From the NCBI GenBank assembly GCA_003818205.1, contig RPRQ01000001.1:119772-183771 (forward strand): 64,000 nucleotides of DNA, given 5' to 3'. Shown in pieces: positions 1 through 8,911 of the stretch (position 1 is the stretch's first letter; every line of letters begins with the position of its first letter). The notes beneath the pieces were generated by a model that saw only the letters and a program-made list of their open reading frames with translations, did no database searches and was not told where the DNA came from. The position numbers and the translations under genes were made by a program. Source of the DNA: Bacteroidales bacterium. GTDB taxonomy: Bacteria; Bacteroidota; Bacteroidia; Bacteroidales; Tenuifilaceae.

Positions 1-1
1 T

Positions 2-100
2 TCCGATCCTTCAAGAGCTGGTTTAATCTTCCCATTGGTTAACGAGAATCCCGATGAGGAGATTCTTATGCTCTTGATGCCAATGATGATTAGCGCATAA
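2..100 (+). CDS. C-terminal end of an unidentified protein (partial)
   Basis: An open frame enters from the left edge and ends with TAA at 98-100, giving the last 32 residues of a protein. The tail is acidic and then methionine-rich (PDEEILMLLMPMMISA). I do not recognise the family from this short piece. The MITE-like element starts only 12 bases after the stop codon. The start and most of the gene lie outside the window. Confidence 0.5.
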   Translation, partial: SDPSRAGLIFPLVNENPDEEILMLLMPMMISA

Positions 101-111
101 TTATTATAAAT

Positions 112-350
112 AACGTCAGTTCGATGTAAGAAACAATTTAAGTGCTATGTTATCAGTATTTTACTTTGATGGGAGAAATGGAATAATGCCTGCCTGTCGG
201 CAGACAGGGAAGAAAAAAGTTAGAAGAAACCCCATTATTCCACTATTCCCTGCCTACCGGCAGGCAGGCATCATTCCAATACCATATGATAAACTTGTAA
301 CAAATTACAATTTAGAGTATTAATATCATTTTTTAAATCGAACACACGTT
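112..350. mobile_element. MITE-like element, copy 1 (239 bp)
   Basis: The segment is bounded by inverted repeats of the form AACGTCAGTTCGATGTAA at the left and, degenerate, TTAAATCGAACACACGTT at the right. It shares its interior layout with three other copies in this window (10191, 15086, 16614): a TCAGTATTTTACTTT block, a GGAATAATG block, GC-rich GCCTGCC/GGCAGGC palindromes and an ATTCCATTATTCC-like block. The flanks carry a 4-base direct repeat AAAT, close to the 5-base duplications of copies 2 and 4. It has no coding capacity, so it is inferred to be non-autonomous. The transposase family that would move it is not visible here. Confidence 0.75.
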
Positions 351-506
351 AAATAGATAATTTAAAGGCTGTTTCAGAATAACAGATTTTTGTCAGTAAA
401 AATGAATTTGAAGATTTGCTACTTGAAAGTATCGTTTTTACTGAAAAATGGATTTTGAATCAGCCTTTTATCATTCACTTAATTTAAGTTTTAACAAACC
501 CATCAG
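351..506. other. Intergenic stretch upstream of the exonuclease gene
   Basis: This holds an imperfect inverted repeat: AAAGGCTGTTTCAGAATAACAG near 364 and CTGAAAAATGGATTTTGAATCAGCC near 440. The two arms share GGCTG(A/T)TTC-like ends and the repeat could fold as a long hairpin. I see no TAnnTTTG promoter for the downstream gene and no small ORF. Confidence 0.35.
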
Positions 507-1274
507 ATGAAGCTGAACATAAAGAATCCCATTGTTTTTGTTGACCTTGAAACAACAGGTATTGATATTATCAAAGACCGAATTGTTGAGATTGCTGTGC
601 TAAAGATTCATGTTGATGGCAAGGAGGAGATGAAGGTTCGAAGGGTAAACCCCGGAATGCCAATTCCACCCGAAACTACAGCAATTCACGGAATTAGCGA
701 TGAAGATGTTAAGAACGAACCTACATTTAAGGAGATTGCGAAGTCGTTGGTTCAGTTCATTGAGGGGTGCGACTTTGCAGGATTTAACTCCAATAAATTC
801 GATTTCCCGTTATTAGCGGAAGAGTTTCTTCGGGCGGATATCGATTTCGACCTTAAAAAGCGCAAGTTTATTGATGTTCAAACTATCTTTCATAAAATGG
901 AGAAGAGAACACTCGCAGCGGCTCTTAAATTTTATTGTGAGAAGGAATTGGAGAATGCGCATAGCGCAGGTGCTGATTCAATGGCAACCTATGATGTTCT
1001 TAAAGCTCAGCTCGATCGATACCCCGATCTGAAAAATGATGTTGACTACCTCGCCGATTACAGCGCTCAAACCCGTAATGTTGACTTTATCGGAAGAATC
1101 ATTCTCGATGAGAATGGGGTAGAGGTATTCAACTTTGGCAAGCACAAGGGTAAATCGGTTGTTGGGGTATTGGAAAAGGAATCGAGTTACTATGCTTGGA
1201 TGATGAACGGTGAATTTCCGCTATATACCAAGCGGGTTCTTACAGGGATATACCTAAAAATGAAGCAGAAGTAG
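507..1274 (+). CDS. DnaQ-like DEDDh 3'-5' exonuclease
   Basis: This 255-residue protein is a DNA polymerase III epsilon-like 3'-5' exonuclease. All three Exo motifs are visible: VDLETTG (D13, E15), GFNSNKFDFPLL near residue 95 with its aspartate, and HSAGADS near 152 giving the HxAxxD of the DEDDh subclass. The C-terminal 45 residues (FNFGKHKGKSV and YYAWMMNGEF) match the extra domain seen in Bacteroidota single-gene exonucleases, not a polymerase fusion. It is probably a stand-alone repair or proofreading nuclease. It is transcribed alone and converges on the lipid kinase 68 bases downstream. The exact substrate cannot be told from sequence. Confidence 0.9.
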   Translation: MKLNIKNPIVFVDLETTGIDIIKDRIVEIAVLKIHVDGKEEMKVRRVNPGMPIPPETTAIHGISDEDVKNEPTFKEIAKSLVQFIEGCDFAGFNSNKFDFPLLAEEFLRADIDFDLKKRKFIDVQTIFHKMEKRTLAAALKFYCEKELENAHSAGADSMATYDVLKAQLDRYPDLKNDVDYLADYSAQTRNVDFIGRIILDENGVEVFNFGKHKGKSVVGVLEKESSYYAWMMNGEFPLYTKRVLTGIYLKMKQK

Positions 1275-1342
1275 ATTTTTTGTAATAAAAGTATTTAACT
1301 CTTTGATTACCTCTGTTTTCGGTGATCCTCTGTGTAATAATA

Positions 1343-2242
1343 TTAGGGAAGAATAACCTTTAATCCTTTAGGAACAATTTTAATTTTAATCTTCTTACCC
1401 ATCTCACAGGGCTCACCATCGTAATGGACAACCCCTGCTTTTTTCCTTTTAAGTACAATCTGCTGAGCCTGTTCGGTGTGCATTAGCGAACTTTTATCAA
1501 TTTTCTTTGCAAATAATCGAATTCCAATACCAGGAGCCCTATATAGGCGGAAAGGGGATAGAATGCAAATATCTAATCTCCCATCTTGAATATCAGCTTT
1601 TGGTGAAATATAGGCGTTGTTCCCATACTGTGAAGCATTTGCTACTGTAATAAGGAATGCTCTTGTTTTAAGTTTACCAATTTTATCAATTTTTAGCTTA
1701 TACTTCTTAGGCTTATAGTTGAAGAAGTCGGAAATGGTTACTTTAATATAAGTGAGAAAACCCCTGCCTTTATTTTTTGCAAACTCATTCCCAATGTGAG
1801 CATCGAAGCCTACACCGCAGGTACAGAAGAAAGGTGAGCCGTTAATCCTACCATAGTCAATTGCCTCAACATTCCCACGGTTTATCAGCTTCATGGCCTT
1901 CTCTATGTTGATAGGAATTCTCAGATGGCGGGCAAGTCCATTGCCTGAACCTATAGGGATTATTCCAAGAATACCCTCTGAATCAACCAATGCTTTAGCA
2001 ATCTCATTAACCGTTCCATCCCCACCAACGGCAACGAATTTGTTATACCCTTCTGCCATCTTAATCGGAACAATTCCTGTTGCATCACCCCTAAAACGGG
2101 TAACGTGTATTTCAGCCTCATACCTCGAATGGTCTAACAGTTTAAGGATTTGTTCCGCTAAATTATCCTTCTTCTTCGTCCCTGATATTGGGTTGATTAG
2201 GAATAATATTTTTTCTTTCGGCATCGTATTTTGTACGCTCAT
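1343..2242 (-). CDS. Diacylglycerol/lipid kinase family protein (YegS/BmrU type)
   Basis: This 299-residue protein belongs to the DAGK-catalytic lipid kinase family, which phosphorylates diacylglycerol or related lipids at the inner face of the membrane. The N-terminus has the nucleotide-binding NPISGT motif. The hallmark GGDGTVNE lies near residue 74 and GSGNGLARHL near 98. The C-terminal half carries the second beta-sandwich lobe (DIQDGRLDICIL). Its length is usual for the family. A TATCTTTG promoter sits 24 bases upstream of the ATG. The true lipid substrate is unknown; sphingosine- or DAG-type substrates are both known in the family. Confidence 0.9.
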   Translation of the reverse strand: MSVQNTMPKEKILFLINPISGTKKKDNLAEQILKLLDHSRYEAEIHVTRFRGDATGIVPIKMAEGYNKFVAVGGDGTVNEIAKALVDSEGILGIIPIGSGNGLARHLRIPINIEKAMKLINRGNVEAIDYGRINGSPFFCTCGVGFDAHIGNEFAKNKGRGFLTYIKVTISDFFNYKPKKYKLKIDKIGKLKTRAFLITVANASQYGNNAYISPKADIQDGRLDICILSPFRLYRAPGIGIRLFAKKIDKSSLMHTEQAQQIVLKRKKAGVVHYDGEPCEMGKKIKIKIVPKGLKVILP

Positions 2243-2265
2243 TTTCGATGATCATTAAAACGCCC

Positions 2266-2273
2266 CAAAGATA
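2266..2273 (-). promoter_or_regulatory. TAnnTTTG promoter of the lipid kinase gene
   Basis: Read on the minus strand this is TATCTTTG, the Bacteroidota -7 element, placed 24 bases before the ATG at 2242. Confidence 0.55.
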
Positions 2274-2493
2274 CACATCTACTTTGAGTTGTAAAATAGC
2301 AGATATTAGGTAAAATGAATATGAAGCCCTATAATTCTGTAACCTTCTCCTTCACCATCTTCTTGCTAGAGTGGATAAAGGGTTATATATTTGTTAATTC
2401 TAAAATATTGTGAAAGCATTCAAGTGTTTATATATCAATAGATTATTCGAATGTTGCAATGTTTAGTCTAAAAATTTAACCTATATAATACCT

Positions 2494-4431
2494 ATGAAAT
2501 TAGGATTGAACAACCGATTTGGAGGTATTCTCCTTTTGTATTTTATTTTTATCATCGTTTCGTTTATAAGTAGAACAGTACTTTTAAGCATGTCATTTCA
2601 CGATGTTAATCTTGGAATCGGAGGCATATTCTGGGCTTATGGGGTTGGCCTGTTTTTCGATACCGTTGCGTTTTCATATTTTATGATTCCTTATGTGCTG
2701 TTCACAACCTTTATTTCATATAAACTATATAGTTCAAGATTATACAAGTGGCTAACATTTGTTTTTTACTTTATTACATTCTATATTTTCCTTTTCAATG
2801 GTGTTTCGGAGTATTTCTTTTGGGAGGAGTTTGGGGTTCGTTACAATTTTATAGCTGTTGACTATTTGATTTATACTACTGAGGTTATTGGTAATATTCA
2901 AGAATCATATCCAATGCCTGCCATATTAATGGTGTTAACAATTTCATCCTTGGCTTTAACCTATTTTGTTTATAGGAAAGATATAATAAAACAATTTTTA
3001 CTGGTAAAAACCACTTTACGCAATAGAATAGCAATCGGTGCGATTTTGCTCATATTACCTGTGGTGTCATTTATATTCGTAAGCTATTCTTGGGCTGAAA
3101 AAACGAATAATCGATACAATAATGAGTTAGCCAAGAATGGTGTATATTCCATTTTTGCTGCGTTCCTTAACAATGAACTCGATTATAATATGTTCTACAA
3201 AACACAGCCTAACGAGGCGAGTTTTGCTCAATTACGCTCAATACTAAAAACCGAAAATAGTGAATATCAATCTGCTGATTTGTATGATATTTCTAGGGTA
3301 GTTAAAGGAGGTGAAGGGGAGGAGAAGAGGTTCAATGTTATAATGATTACCGTTGAAAGCCTAAGCGGAGAGTTCCTTGAATATCTGGGTAGTAAACGTG
3401 GTAAAATTACACCTTACCTCGATTCGCTTTCAAACAGCTCGTTATTTTTCACTAATATGTATGCCACCGGAACACGGACAATATGGGGGCTTGAGGCTGT
3501 TGCGCTATCTGCACCTCCAAAACCTGGTCAAAGTGTAATAAAAAGACCCAATAGCGAGAACATGTTTTCTCTAGGTCAACTATTTAAAGCCCGTGGTTAT
3601 GAGCTTAAGTTTGTTTATGGGGGCAATGGATATTTTGATAATATGAACTATTTCTTTGAGAATAATGGTTACCAAATTATGGATAAACGTTCGATGGAGG
3701 ATAGTGAAATTACCTTTGCTAATGCTTGGGGTGTATGCGATCAGGATCTTTTCACAAGAGTGATTAAAGAGGCAGATATGTCCTATGCTGAAGGTAAACC
3801 ATTTCTAAACCTTGCGATGACTACCTCGAACCATCGTCCATTTACTTACCCCGATGGGTTTATCGATATTAAATCACCTGGTGGTAGGGTAGGTGCTGTT
3901 AAGTATTGCGATTATGCTATTGGAGAATTAATCCAAAAAGCGAAAACCAAACCTTGGTTTAACAATACAATTTTTGTAATAGTTGCAGACCATTGTGCTG
4001 GTAGCGCTGGACAAACTGAACTCCCTGTTCTCGAATATCAAATTCCCTGTTTAATTTATAACCCAAACCTAATTCCACCTCAAAGGGTTGATAAATTGGT
4101 TAGCCAAATCGATTTGGGACCAACCCTGCTTGGGCTTATGAACTGGACCTATAAAAGTAAGTTTTTTGGGAAAGACATTCTGAAGATGACCCCTGCCGAT
4201 GAGCGTGCGTTTATAGCGAACTACCAGAAACTCGGATTTATTAAAGATGATCGGCTTACCATTCTAAGCCCTCAGCAAAAGGCGAGTTTTTACAAATTTA
4301 ACCGTTTAACAGGCGAAATGATTGAACAATCGGGTGACGATGAGCTATTGAAAGAAGCAGTTATATTCTATCAATCCGCTAGTTATGTTCAGAAGATGAA
4401 ATTGAATAAATGGGAGGCGGGATGGAAATAA
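2494..4431 (+). CDS. LTA synthase family membrane sulfatase-fold protein
   Basis: This 645-residue membrane protein has five predicted hydrophobic segments in its first 200 residues, followed by an extracytoplasmic alkaline-phosphatase/sulfatase fold. Likely metal ligands and nucleophile are visible: E288 in ITVESLS, a threonine at about 327-329 in ATGTRTIWG, and VADHCAG near residue 508. This is the architecture of LtaS and phosphoglycerol transferases. In a Gram-negative Bacteroidota it more likely transfers a phosphoglycerol or phosphoethanolamine group to an envelope glycan or lipid than makes lipoteichoic acid. The next gene, a PAP2 phosphatase, overlaps its end, which suggests joint envelope lipid or headgroup metabolism. 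Confidence 0.88.
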   Translation: MKLGLNNRFGGILLLYFIFIIVSFISRTVLLSMSFHDVNLGIGGIFWAYGVGLFFDTVAFSYFMIPYVLFTTFISYKLYSSRLYKWLTFVFYFITFYIFLFNGVSEYFFWEEFGVRYNFIAVDYLIYTTEVIGNIQESYPMPAILMVLTISSLALTYFVYRKDIIKQFLLVKTTLRNRIAIGAILLILPVVSFIFVSYSWAEKTNNRYNNELAKNGVYSIFAAFLNNELDYNMFYKTQPNEASFAQLRSILKTENSEYQSADLYDISRVVKGGEGEEKRFNVIMITVESLSGEFLEYLGSKRGKITPYLDSLSNSSLFFTNMYATGTRTIWGLEAVALSAPPKPGQSVIKRPNSENMFSLGQLFKARGYELKFVYGGNGYFDNMNYFFENNGYQIMDKRSMEDSEITFANAWGVCDQDLFTRVIKEADMSYAEGKPFLNLAMTTSNHRPFTYPDGFIDIKSPGGRVGAVKYCDYAIGELIQKAKTKPWFNNTIFVIVADHCAGSAGQTELPVLEYQIPCLIYNPNLIPPQRVDKLVSQIDLGPTLLGLMNWTYKSKFFGKDILKMTPADERAFIANYQKLGFIKDDRLTILSPQQKASFYKFNRLTGEMIEQSGDDELLKEAVIFYQSASYVQKMKLNKWEAGWK

Positions 4432-4433
4432 AT

Positions 4434-5474
4434 ATGAAATCTGCTTACATCCCTCAATTTTTCTGTATTGTATTCATACTATTTCTATTACTGATTGTTA
4501 ATCAAAGCAATGCGAGTGAAAGAAGGGATACGCTTGTTTATAGACCGTACCGAGATACGGTTAAACTGGCTAGGGCTCAGGTTTATGAGTTAAATAATTC
4601 TACCTCTTTACTATATTACAAACCAAGGGCTTTTGAGTTTGCACGGAATGTACCATCCGATTTTGTTAGGTTTTTCAAAATCAGCTTTCGAAAGAATAAC
4701 TTACCTAAATTAGGAATCATCCTAGGTGGAACGGCTATTTTAATTGCATACGATCAGCAGATTTTAGATGCTACACAACAATTTGGAAGGTATTTGAATA
4801 TCGATCCCGAAAGAAAATCAAAGAACGTATTAGACCTGAAATTGGGCGGCTTTAGGGTGCCGCTGCTGGATATTCCCCAAAACCTAAACTCCACGATCTA
4901 CTTTATTGGTGAGGGTTGGCCGAGTATAGTCATCGCAGGTAGTTTCTATGGGTATGGGGCTATTGCTAAGGACTACCGAGCCCTTCAAACATCATCGCAA
5001 TTGGCCGAGATGTTTATTACGCTTGCCGTTACCACGCAATTTATTAAACGCATAACTGGTCGTGAAAGCCCTTTTCAAGCAACCGAGAGAGGAGGGAGAT
5101 GGCGACCATTCCCTAATCCTGGGGAATATCAAAAGAATGTGTCGCACTTCGATGCATTCCCTTCGGGGCACTTGGCAACGGTAATGGCTACAATAACAAT
5201 TCTATCAGGTAATTACCCTGATAACCGGTACATTAAACCTGTTGGATACTCCATTATGGGCTTGGTGGGCTTTTCGATGATGAACAACGGTGTTCACTGG
5301 ATTAGCGATTACCCCCTTGCGTTAGCCATTGGTTATACATACGGGAAAATTGCAGTTTCCCGAGGGCATATGGTTTTACCCAAAAGGCTTTCGGGTTTTG
5401 CAAACTCCTCTACCATAATGCCTATTCTTATTGGAAAGGATGGTTTTGGGCTGAGCTATAGATATACTTTTTAA
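4434..5474 (+). CDS. PAP2-family phosphatase, exported
   Basis: This is a PAP2-superfamily phosphatase. The motifs are KRITGRESPF (first motif), FPSGH with the catalytic histidine, and GVHWISDYP (third motif). Three in-frame ATGs (4410, 4422, 4434) lie at the end of the preceding gene. I prefer 4434 because it places a typical signal peptide (MKSAYIPQFF, hydrophobic core, then NASERR) at the very N-terminus; 4410 and 4422 would add up to eight residues. A GGGAGG stretch at 4411-4416 precedes the second ATG, so 4422 remains possible. Translational coupling with the LTA-synthase-like gene is likely. The substrate is probably a lipid pyrophosphate or phosphatidyl-phosphate. Confidence 0.87.
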   Translation: MKSAYIPQFFCIVFILFLLLIVNQSNASERRDTLVYRPYRDTVKLARAQVYELNNSTSLLYYKPRAFEFARNVPSDFVRFFKISFRKNNLPKLGIILGGTAILIAYDQQILDATQQFGRYLNIDPERKSKNVLDLKLGGFRVPLLDIPQNLNSTIYFIGEGWPSIVIAGSFYGYGAIAKDYRALQTSSQLAEMFITLAVTTQFIKRITGRESPFQATERGGRWRPFPNPGEYQKNVSHFDAFPSGHLATVMATITILSGNYPDNRYIKPVGYSIMGLVGFSMMNNGVHWISDYPLALAIGYTYGKIAVSRGHMVLPKRLSGFANSSTIMPILIGKDGFGLSYRYTF

Positions 5475-5483
5475 TCAAATTGT

Positions 5484-5491
5484 TATATTTG
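5484..5491 (+). promoter_or_regulatory. TAnnTTTG promoter of the FAH-family gene
   Basis: TATATTTG lies 19 bases before the ATG at 5511, immediately after the stop codon of the PAP2 gene. Confidence 0.5.
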
Positions 5492-5510
5492 TTCAATAAA
5501 TGGATACGCT

Positions 5511-6122
5511 ATGAAAATCATCTGTATTGGTCTGAATTACATGGATCATATCCGGGAGATGAACAATCCTATCCCCGAGGTTCCTGTTTTCTTTCTTAAA
5601 CCTGATTCGAGCATAATTCGGAATAATAAACCCTTTTTCTATCCAGAATTCACCAACGATTTGCACTACGAGCTGGAGGTGGTACTGAAAATTAATCGGC
5701 TGGGGCGTAATATCAGCGAAAAATTTGCTCATCGCTACTTCAGCGAAATTGGTCTAGGTATTGATTTTACGGCTCGTGATCTTCAACGATTATGCAAGGA
5801 GAAAGGAATGCCCTGGGAGATGTCGAAGGCATTTGATGGAGCTGCCCCAATCAGCGAGTTTGTGTCAAAGGGAAAGTTCAACGACTTAGGCAATATCCGA
5901 TTCAGGCTCGAAAAGAATGATGCGATTGTTCAGAAGGGCACGACAAGCGATTTGGTTTTCAAATTTGATAGTATAATATCCTATGTATCAAGGTTTATAA
6001 CACTTCGAACGGGTGATCTTATTTTCACAGGTACCCCTGTGGGCGTTGGTCCTGTTCAAATTGGTGATAGGTTAAAGGCTTATTTAGAGGATGAGCTGAT
6101 GCTCGATTTCTTCATCAAATAG
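5511..6122 (+). CDS. Fumarylacetoacetate hydrolase family protein
   Basis: This 203-residue protein is a single-domain FAH-family enzyme, a group that includes acylpyruvases and 2-hydroxyhepta-2,4-diene-1,7-dioate isomerase-type enzymes. The metal-site ELE is in LHYELEVVLK, GIDFTARDLQ follows, and GTPVGVGPV is the typical C-terminal loop. The opening KIICIGLNY is also characteristic. Its short length fits the YcgM-like acylpyruvase and oxaloacetate decarboxylase/tautomerase branch. Its 3' end overlaps the convergent flavoprotein gene by 8 bases. Confidence 0.88.
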   Translation: MKIICIGLNYMDHIREMNNPIPEVPVFFLKPDSSIIRNNKPFFYPEFTNDLHYELEVVLKINRLGRNISEKFAHRYFSEIGLGIDFTARDLQRLCKEKGMPWEMSKAFDGAAPISEFVSKGKFNDLGNIRFRLEKNDAIVQKGTTSDLVFKFDSIISYVSRFITLRTGDLIFTGTPVGVGPVQIGDRLKAYLEDELMLDFFIK

Positions 6123-7389
6123 ATTCAAGCACCTGTTTTGCCGAGGATTCGCCTGCTAACCATCCTGTTGAGAAGGCAATTTGAAGATTATAGCCACCCG
6201 TATTCCCATCAACATCGATAACCTCCCCTGCAAAGTAGAGGTTTTTAACAATTTTCGATTCCATCGTTTTGGGGTTGATCTCTTTTATAGGTATTCCTCC
6301 CGCTGTAATAATCGCCTCTCCCCAACCCCTATAACCAGTTACCTCAAACCGTAAATCTTTCAAATGGTTAATAATTCCCTTTTTTTCTGTGCCATTAAGT
6401 TGATTAACAGGTTTAATGGGATTAATTCGTAAAATATCAATGAAAATTTCAATAAGCAATGAGGGTAGGAGTAGCTTAAGTAACGATTTTACATCTTTCT
6501 TCCCAAGATCGGTAATATCCCTTTGAAGCCGTGCTTCAAGTTTCTGATCATTTAACGCAGGTTTAAGATCAAGGGCGATCTCAATCCTTTTTTTAGCAAT
6601 TATTGAATCAACAATAAGCCTACTCAATCGTAGTATAATAGGACCATCTAAACCATAATCGGTAAGCACAGCCTCACCAAAATCACATGCGCTTTTCTTC
6701 CCATCAATCCATAGGGTTGCAGAGATATTACGGAGTTCAAGTCCGATTCCCGACTTAAAGACCTGCTTTGTTTCAACCCCAACTAGCGATGGGCGTAACT
6801 TCACAACAGTATGCCCTGCTGATTCTGCAAATTTATATCCATCACCCGTGGAACCTGTTGCAGGGTACGATTTACCCCCTGTGGCAACAATAATACGTTT
6901 ACAGCTAATGGGCTCAGATAATCCTGTTTTTGTATTACATACTTTAATTCCAACCGCAATGCCATTTTCAACAATTAGTGCATTAACCTGTGAATGGTTG
7001 TAAATTTCAGCCCCATTCTTCTTTGTCCAATTTATCAAGGCTTCAGCAACATCCCATGCTTTATCACTCGATGGAAAAACTCGCTCACCGCGTTCAACCT
7101 TTGTGGCAACCCCATTCTCATCGAGAAGATTAATAATGTCCTGATTGAAGAATGCGCCGAATGCTTGCCGTAAGAACCTTGGTTCGGGCGAAATTTCCTT
7201 TAGATAATCCTCCAAAGGTTTCATGTTCGTGATGTTACATCTTCCCTTACCTGTTATTCTTAGTTTACGAGCAGGTTTCTCCATCTTCTCAAGCAGAACA
7301 ACCTTAACTCCAAGCATTGCAGCTCTTCCAGCTGCTATTAATCCTGCAGGCCCTGCACCGATTACAGCAATATCGTATGATTTATTCAA
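6115..7389 (-). CDS. NAD(P)/FAD-dependent oxidoreductase, HI0933/BaiN family
   Basis: This 424-residue flavoprotein has a Rossmann FAD site at the N-terminus (DIAVIGAGPAGLIAAG), the family signature KLRITGKGRCNITN near residue 44, and ATGGKSYPATGSTGDGY near 168. The C-terminal FAGEVIDVDGNTGGYN motif is the second FAD-contact region. It belongs to the HI0933/YhiN group, whose best-studied member, BaiN, reduces bile-acid intermediates. For most members the substrate is unknown and I assign none here. The gene ends inside the end of the FAH gene. The HD-domain gene upstream is 29 bases away and may be cotranscribed. Confidence 0.88.
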   Translation of the reverse strand: MNKSYDIAVIGAGPAGLIAAGRAAMLGVKVVLLEKMEKPARKLRITGKGRCNITNMKPLEDYLKEISPEPRFLRQAFGAFFNQDIINLLDENGVATKVERGERVFPSSDKAWDVAEALINWTKKNGAEIYNHSQVNALIVENGIAVGIKVCNTKTGLSEPISCKRIIVATGGKSYPATGSTGDGYKFAESAGHTVVKLRPSLVGVETKQVFKSGIGLELRNISATLWIDGKKSACDFGEAVLTDYGLDGPIILRLSRLIVDSIIAKKRIEIALDLKPALNDQKLEARLQRDITDLGKKDVKSLLKLLLPSLLIEIFIDILRINPIKPVNQLNGTEKKGIINHLKDLRFEVTGYRGWGEAIITAGGIPIKEINPKTMESKIVKNLYFAGEVIDVDGNTGGYNLQIAFSTGWLAGESSAKQVLESI

Positions 7390-7418
7390 AGTAACCGTTT
7401 AGTGGTGTGAAATAATAA

Positions 7419-8279
7419 TTATTCGAGGAGCAATGCAGAGGTAACCTCAAGTTCATTACGAAGCTTACTAAAATAACCAAGTTCATATGCTTTTGAGCTT
7501 TTGCGTAACGTTTCCTCGATGGTTTCGTTTATGCCTAAATGCTTTACAACTAGGCACTCTTTTAAAGTTTTAAAAACAGCGAGTTGGCTATCTTCAATAA
7601 TCGAATCCTGATAGAATAGCGAGTCGAGTTCGGTGAAGAAGTCATAGGTTTCTTTATACCTAAACTTTTCCTTTTCAGAGTACTTATGAAGCCCTGAGTA
7701 TGTGTTTAAGAAGTTTGAGAATCTATTACGGAGGTTAACGGTTACCTTTTTGGGGATTTCTCGTTCGGGTATTCCTCTTTTTAGGTAAATCTCCAAATAC
7801 CTAAATACTCCAATGTAGCCCAATGCATCAAGATCGTCAGCCGCAGAAACAAGCCGGAGAATTGTTTTCATGGTGTAATGGGTCGAAGCGGTGGAAACCC
7901 TTTTTGATTTATCGTCGTGCATTTCAATGGCTTCTAGCACCTCTACCATATCAGAAATTTTTAGTTTTGGGTTCTGATTGAAGTACTCTTCACAAAGTTT
8001 TCGTCCTAAAAGTCCATGCCTCTCGCTCATATCTAAGGTTAAACCTGTATCATGAAAAAAGCATGCTACAATGGCATTATCAATGGTATCATGTGTGGTT
8101 TTGATACCTGCCTTGTGGAGCTCAATGAGCAACCCTCTACAATGCAACCACACCCTAAGGTGGTGCTCAGCATCGTGAGAGGGAAGATGCGTTTTCTCGA
8201 ACAGCGTTTTTGTATGCTTGTAAAGCGGTTTGAGCCATTTCTGCTCTGAGTTGCTGATTCTTTCGAGTAGTAATTCCAT
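7419..8279 (-). CDS. HD-domain metal-dependent phosphohydrolase
   Basis: This protein carries an HD phosphohydrolase domain: HDAEHHLRVWLH, then ACFFHDTG, then EMHDDKS, supplying the metal-binding His/Asp set. I place the start at 8279 (MELLLERI, 286 residues). A longer reading from 8336 would begin inside the upstream gene's intrinsic terminator (8324-8353) and adds residues with no family resemblance. The 3' half (SAADDLDALGY) is typical of bacterial HD hydrolases of unknown nucleotide substrate. The flavoprotein gene follows after 29 bases in the same direction. Confidence 0.82.
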   Translation of the reverse strand: MELLLERISNSEQKWLKPLYKHTKTLFEKTHLPSHDAEHHLRVWLHCRGLLIELHKAGIKTTHDTIDNAIVACFFHDTGLTLDMSERHGLLGRKLCEEYFNQNPKLKISDMVEVLEAIEMHDDKSKRVSTASTHYTMKTILRLVSAADDLDALGYIGVFRYLEIYLKRGIPEREIPKKVTVNLRNRFSNFLNTYSGLHKYSEKEKFRYKETYDFFTELDSLFYQDSIIEDSQLAVFKTLKECLVVKHLGINETIEETLRKSSKAYELGYFSKLRNELEVTSALLLE

Positions 8280-8323
8280 TGATCTGAAACGATTAATTCG
8301 ATGCCCCAATTTCGTAAAAAATA

Positions 8324-8353
8324 AAAAGCAGGACAATCTTTTATCCTGCTTTT
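8324..8353 (-). terminator. Intrinsic terminator after the small DNA-binding protein gene
   Basis: AAAAGCAGGA and its complement TCCTGCTTTT form a 10-bp stem with a 10-base loop, followed on the minus strand by a T-rich run. It separates the gene at 8377-8637 from the HD-domain gene. Confidence 0.8.
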
Positions 8354-8376
8354 TTATCTCATTGATAGAAAGTTTT

Positions 8377-8637
8377 CTACACCAATTCCCCCGACTTTGT
8401 AATCATCTCAGTTGCTAGATCGAGAATTGTAGTATCATCTAACGTAACAACACCCCCATCAGGACCTTGTTCAACGTGAAAGCCAACAGCACCACCCTTT
8501 TCGTAATTTGTCCCTCCAAAATAATTTCGTACAGTTTCCACATTCACGTTCAATTTATCGGCGATATGCTGCATACTCCCGGTAGGAAGATTGTCTTTTA
8601 TCCTCCTGAGCTCATTAAATGTTATTAGTTTGGTCAT
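8377..8637 (-). CDS. Small HTH DNA-binding protein
   Basis: This 86-residue protein has an N-terminal helix-turn-helix (SMQHIADKLNVNVETVRNYFGG), followed by a short glycine-rich beta segment (GFHVEQGPDGGVVTLDD) and an acidic C-terminal helix. I recognise it as a small conserved DNA-binding protein of Bacteroidota annotated only by its HTH. It has its own terminator downstream. About 270 bases of AT-rich DNA separate it from the divergent HAD gene. Its targets are unknown. Confidence 0.8.
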   Translation of the reverse strand: MTKLITFNELRRIKDNLPTGSMQHIADKLNVNVETVRNYFGGTNYEKGGAVGFHVEQGPDGGVVTLDDTTILDLATEMITKSGELV

Positions 8638-8878
8638 ATTTATTAAGATTTTTAAGATGGCATTTGAGGTTTAAATATATAAAATGCTATTTGGAATTAA
8701 AAATTATTTAACATGAACTTAACGTTAAAGTTATTAACCATTTCTGTATTAACCGTTCATGCTCAAAATATAGGTCAAAAGCAATAACTTATCATTTATA
8801 TTAAACGTTTTTTTTAAGGTTAATGTTTGAAAAAGCGCTTTATTTTCGATATTAAAAGATGTTAATTTTCTAAATGTC

Positions 8879-8886
8879 TATCTTTG
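8879..8886 (+). promoter_or_regulatory. TAnnTTTG promoter of the HAD hydrolase gene
   Basis: TATCTTTG lies 25 bases before the ATG at 8912. Confidence 0.6.
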
Positions 8887-8911
8887 TTGTTATTGCCAAT
8901 GATGAGTTTTT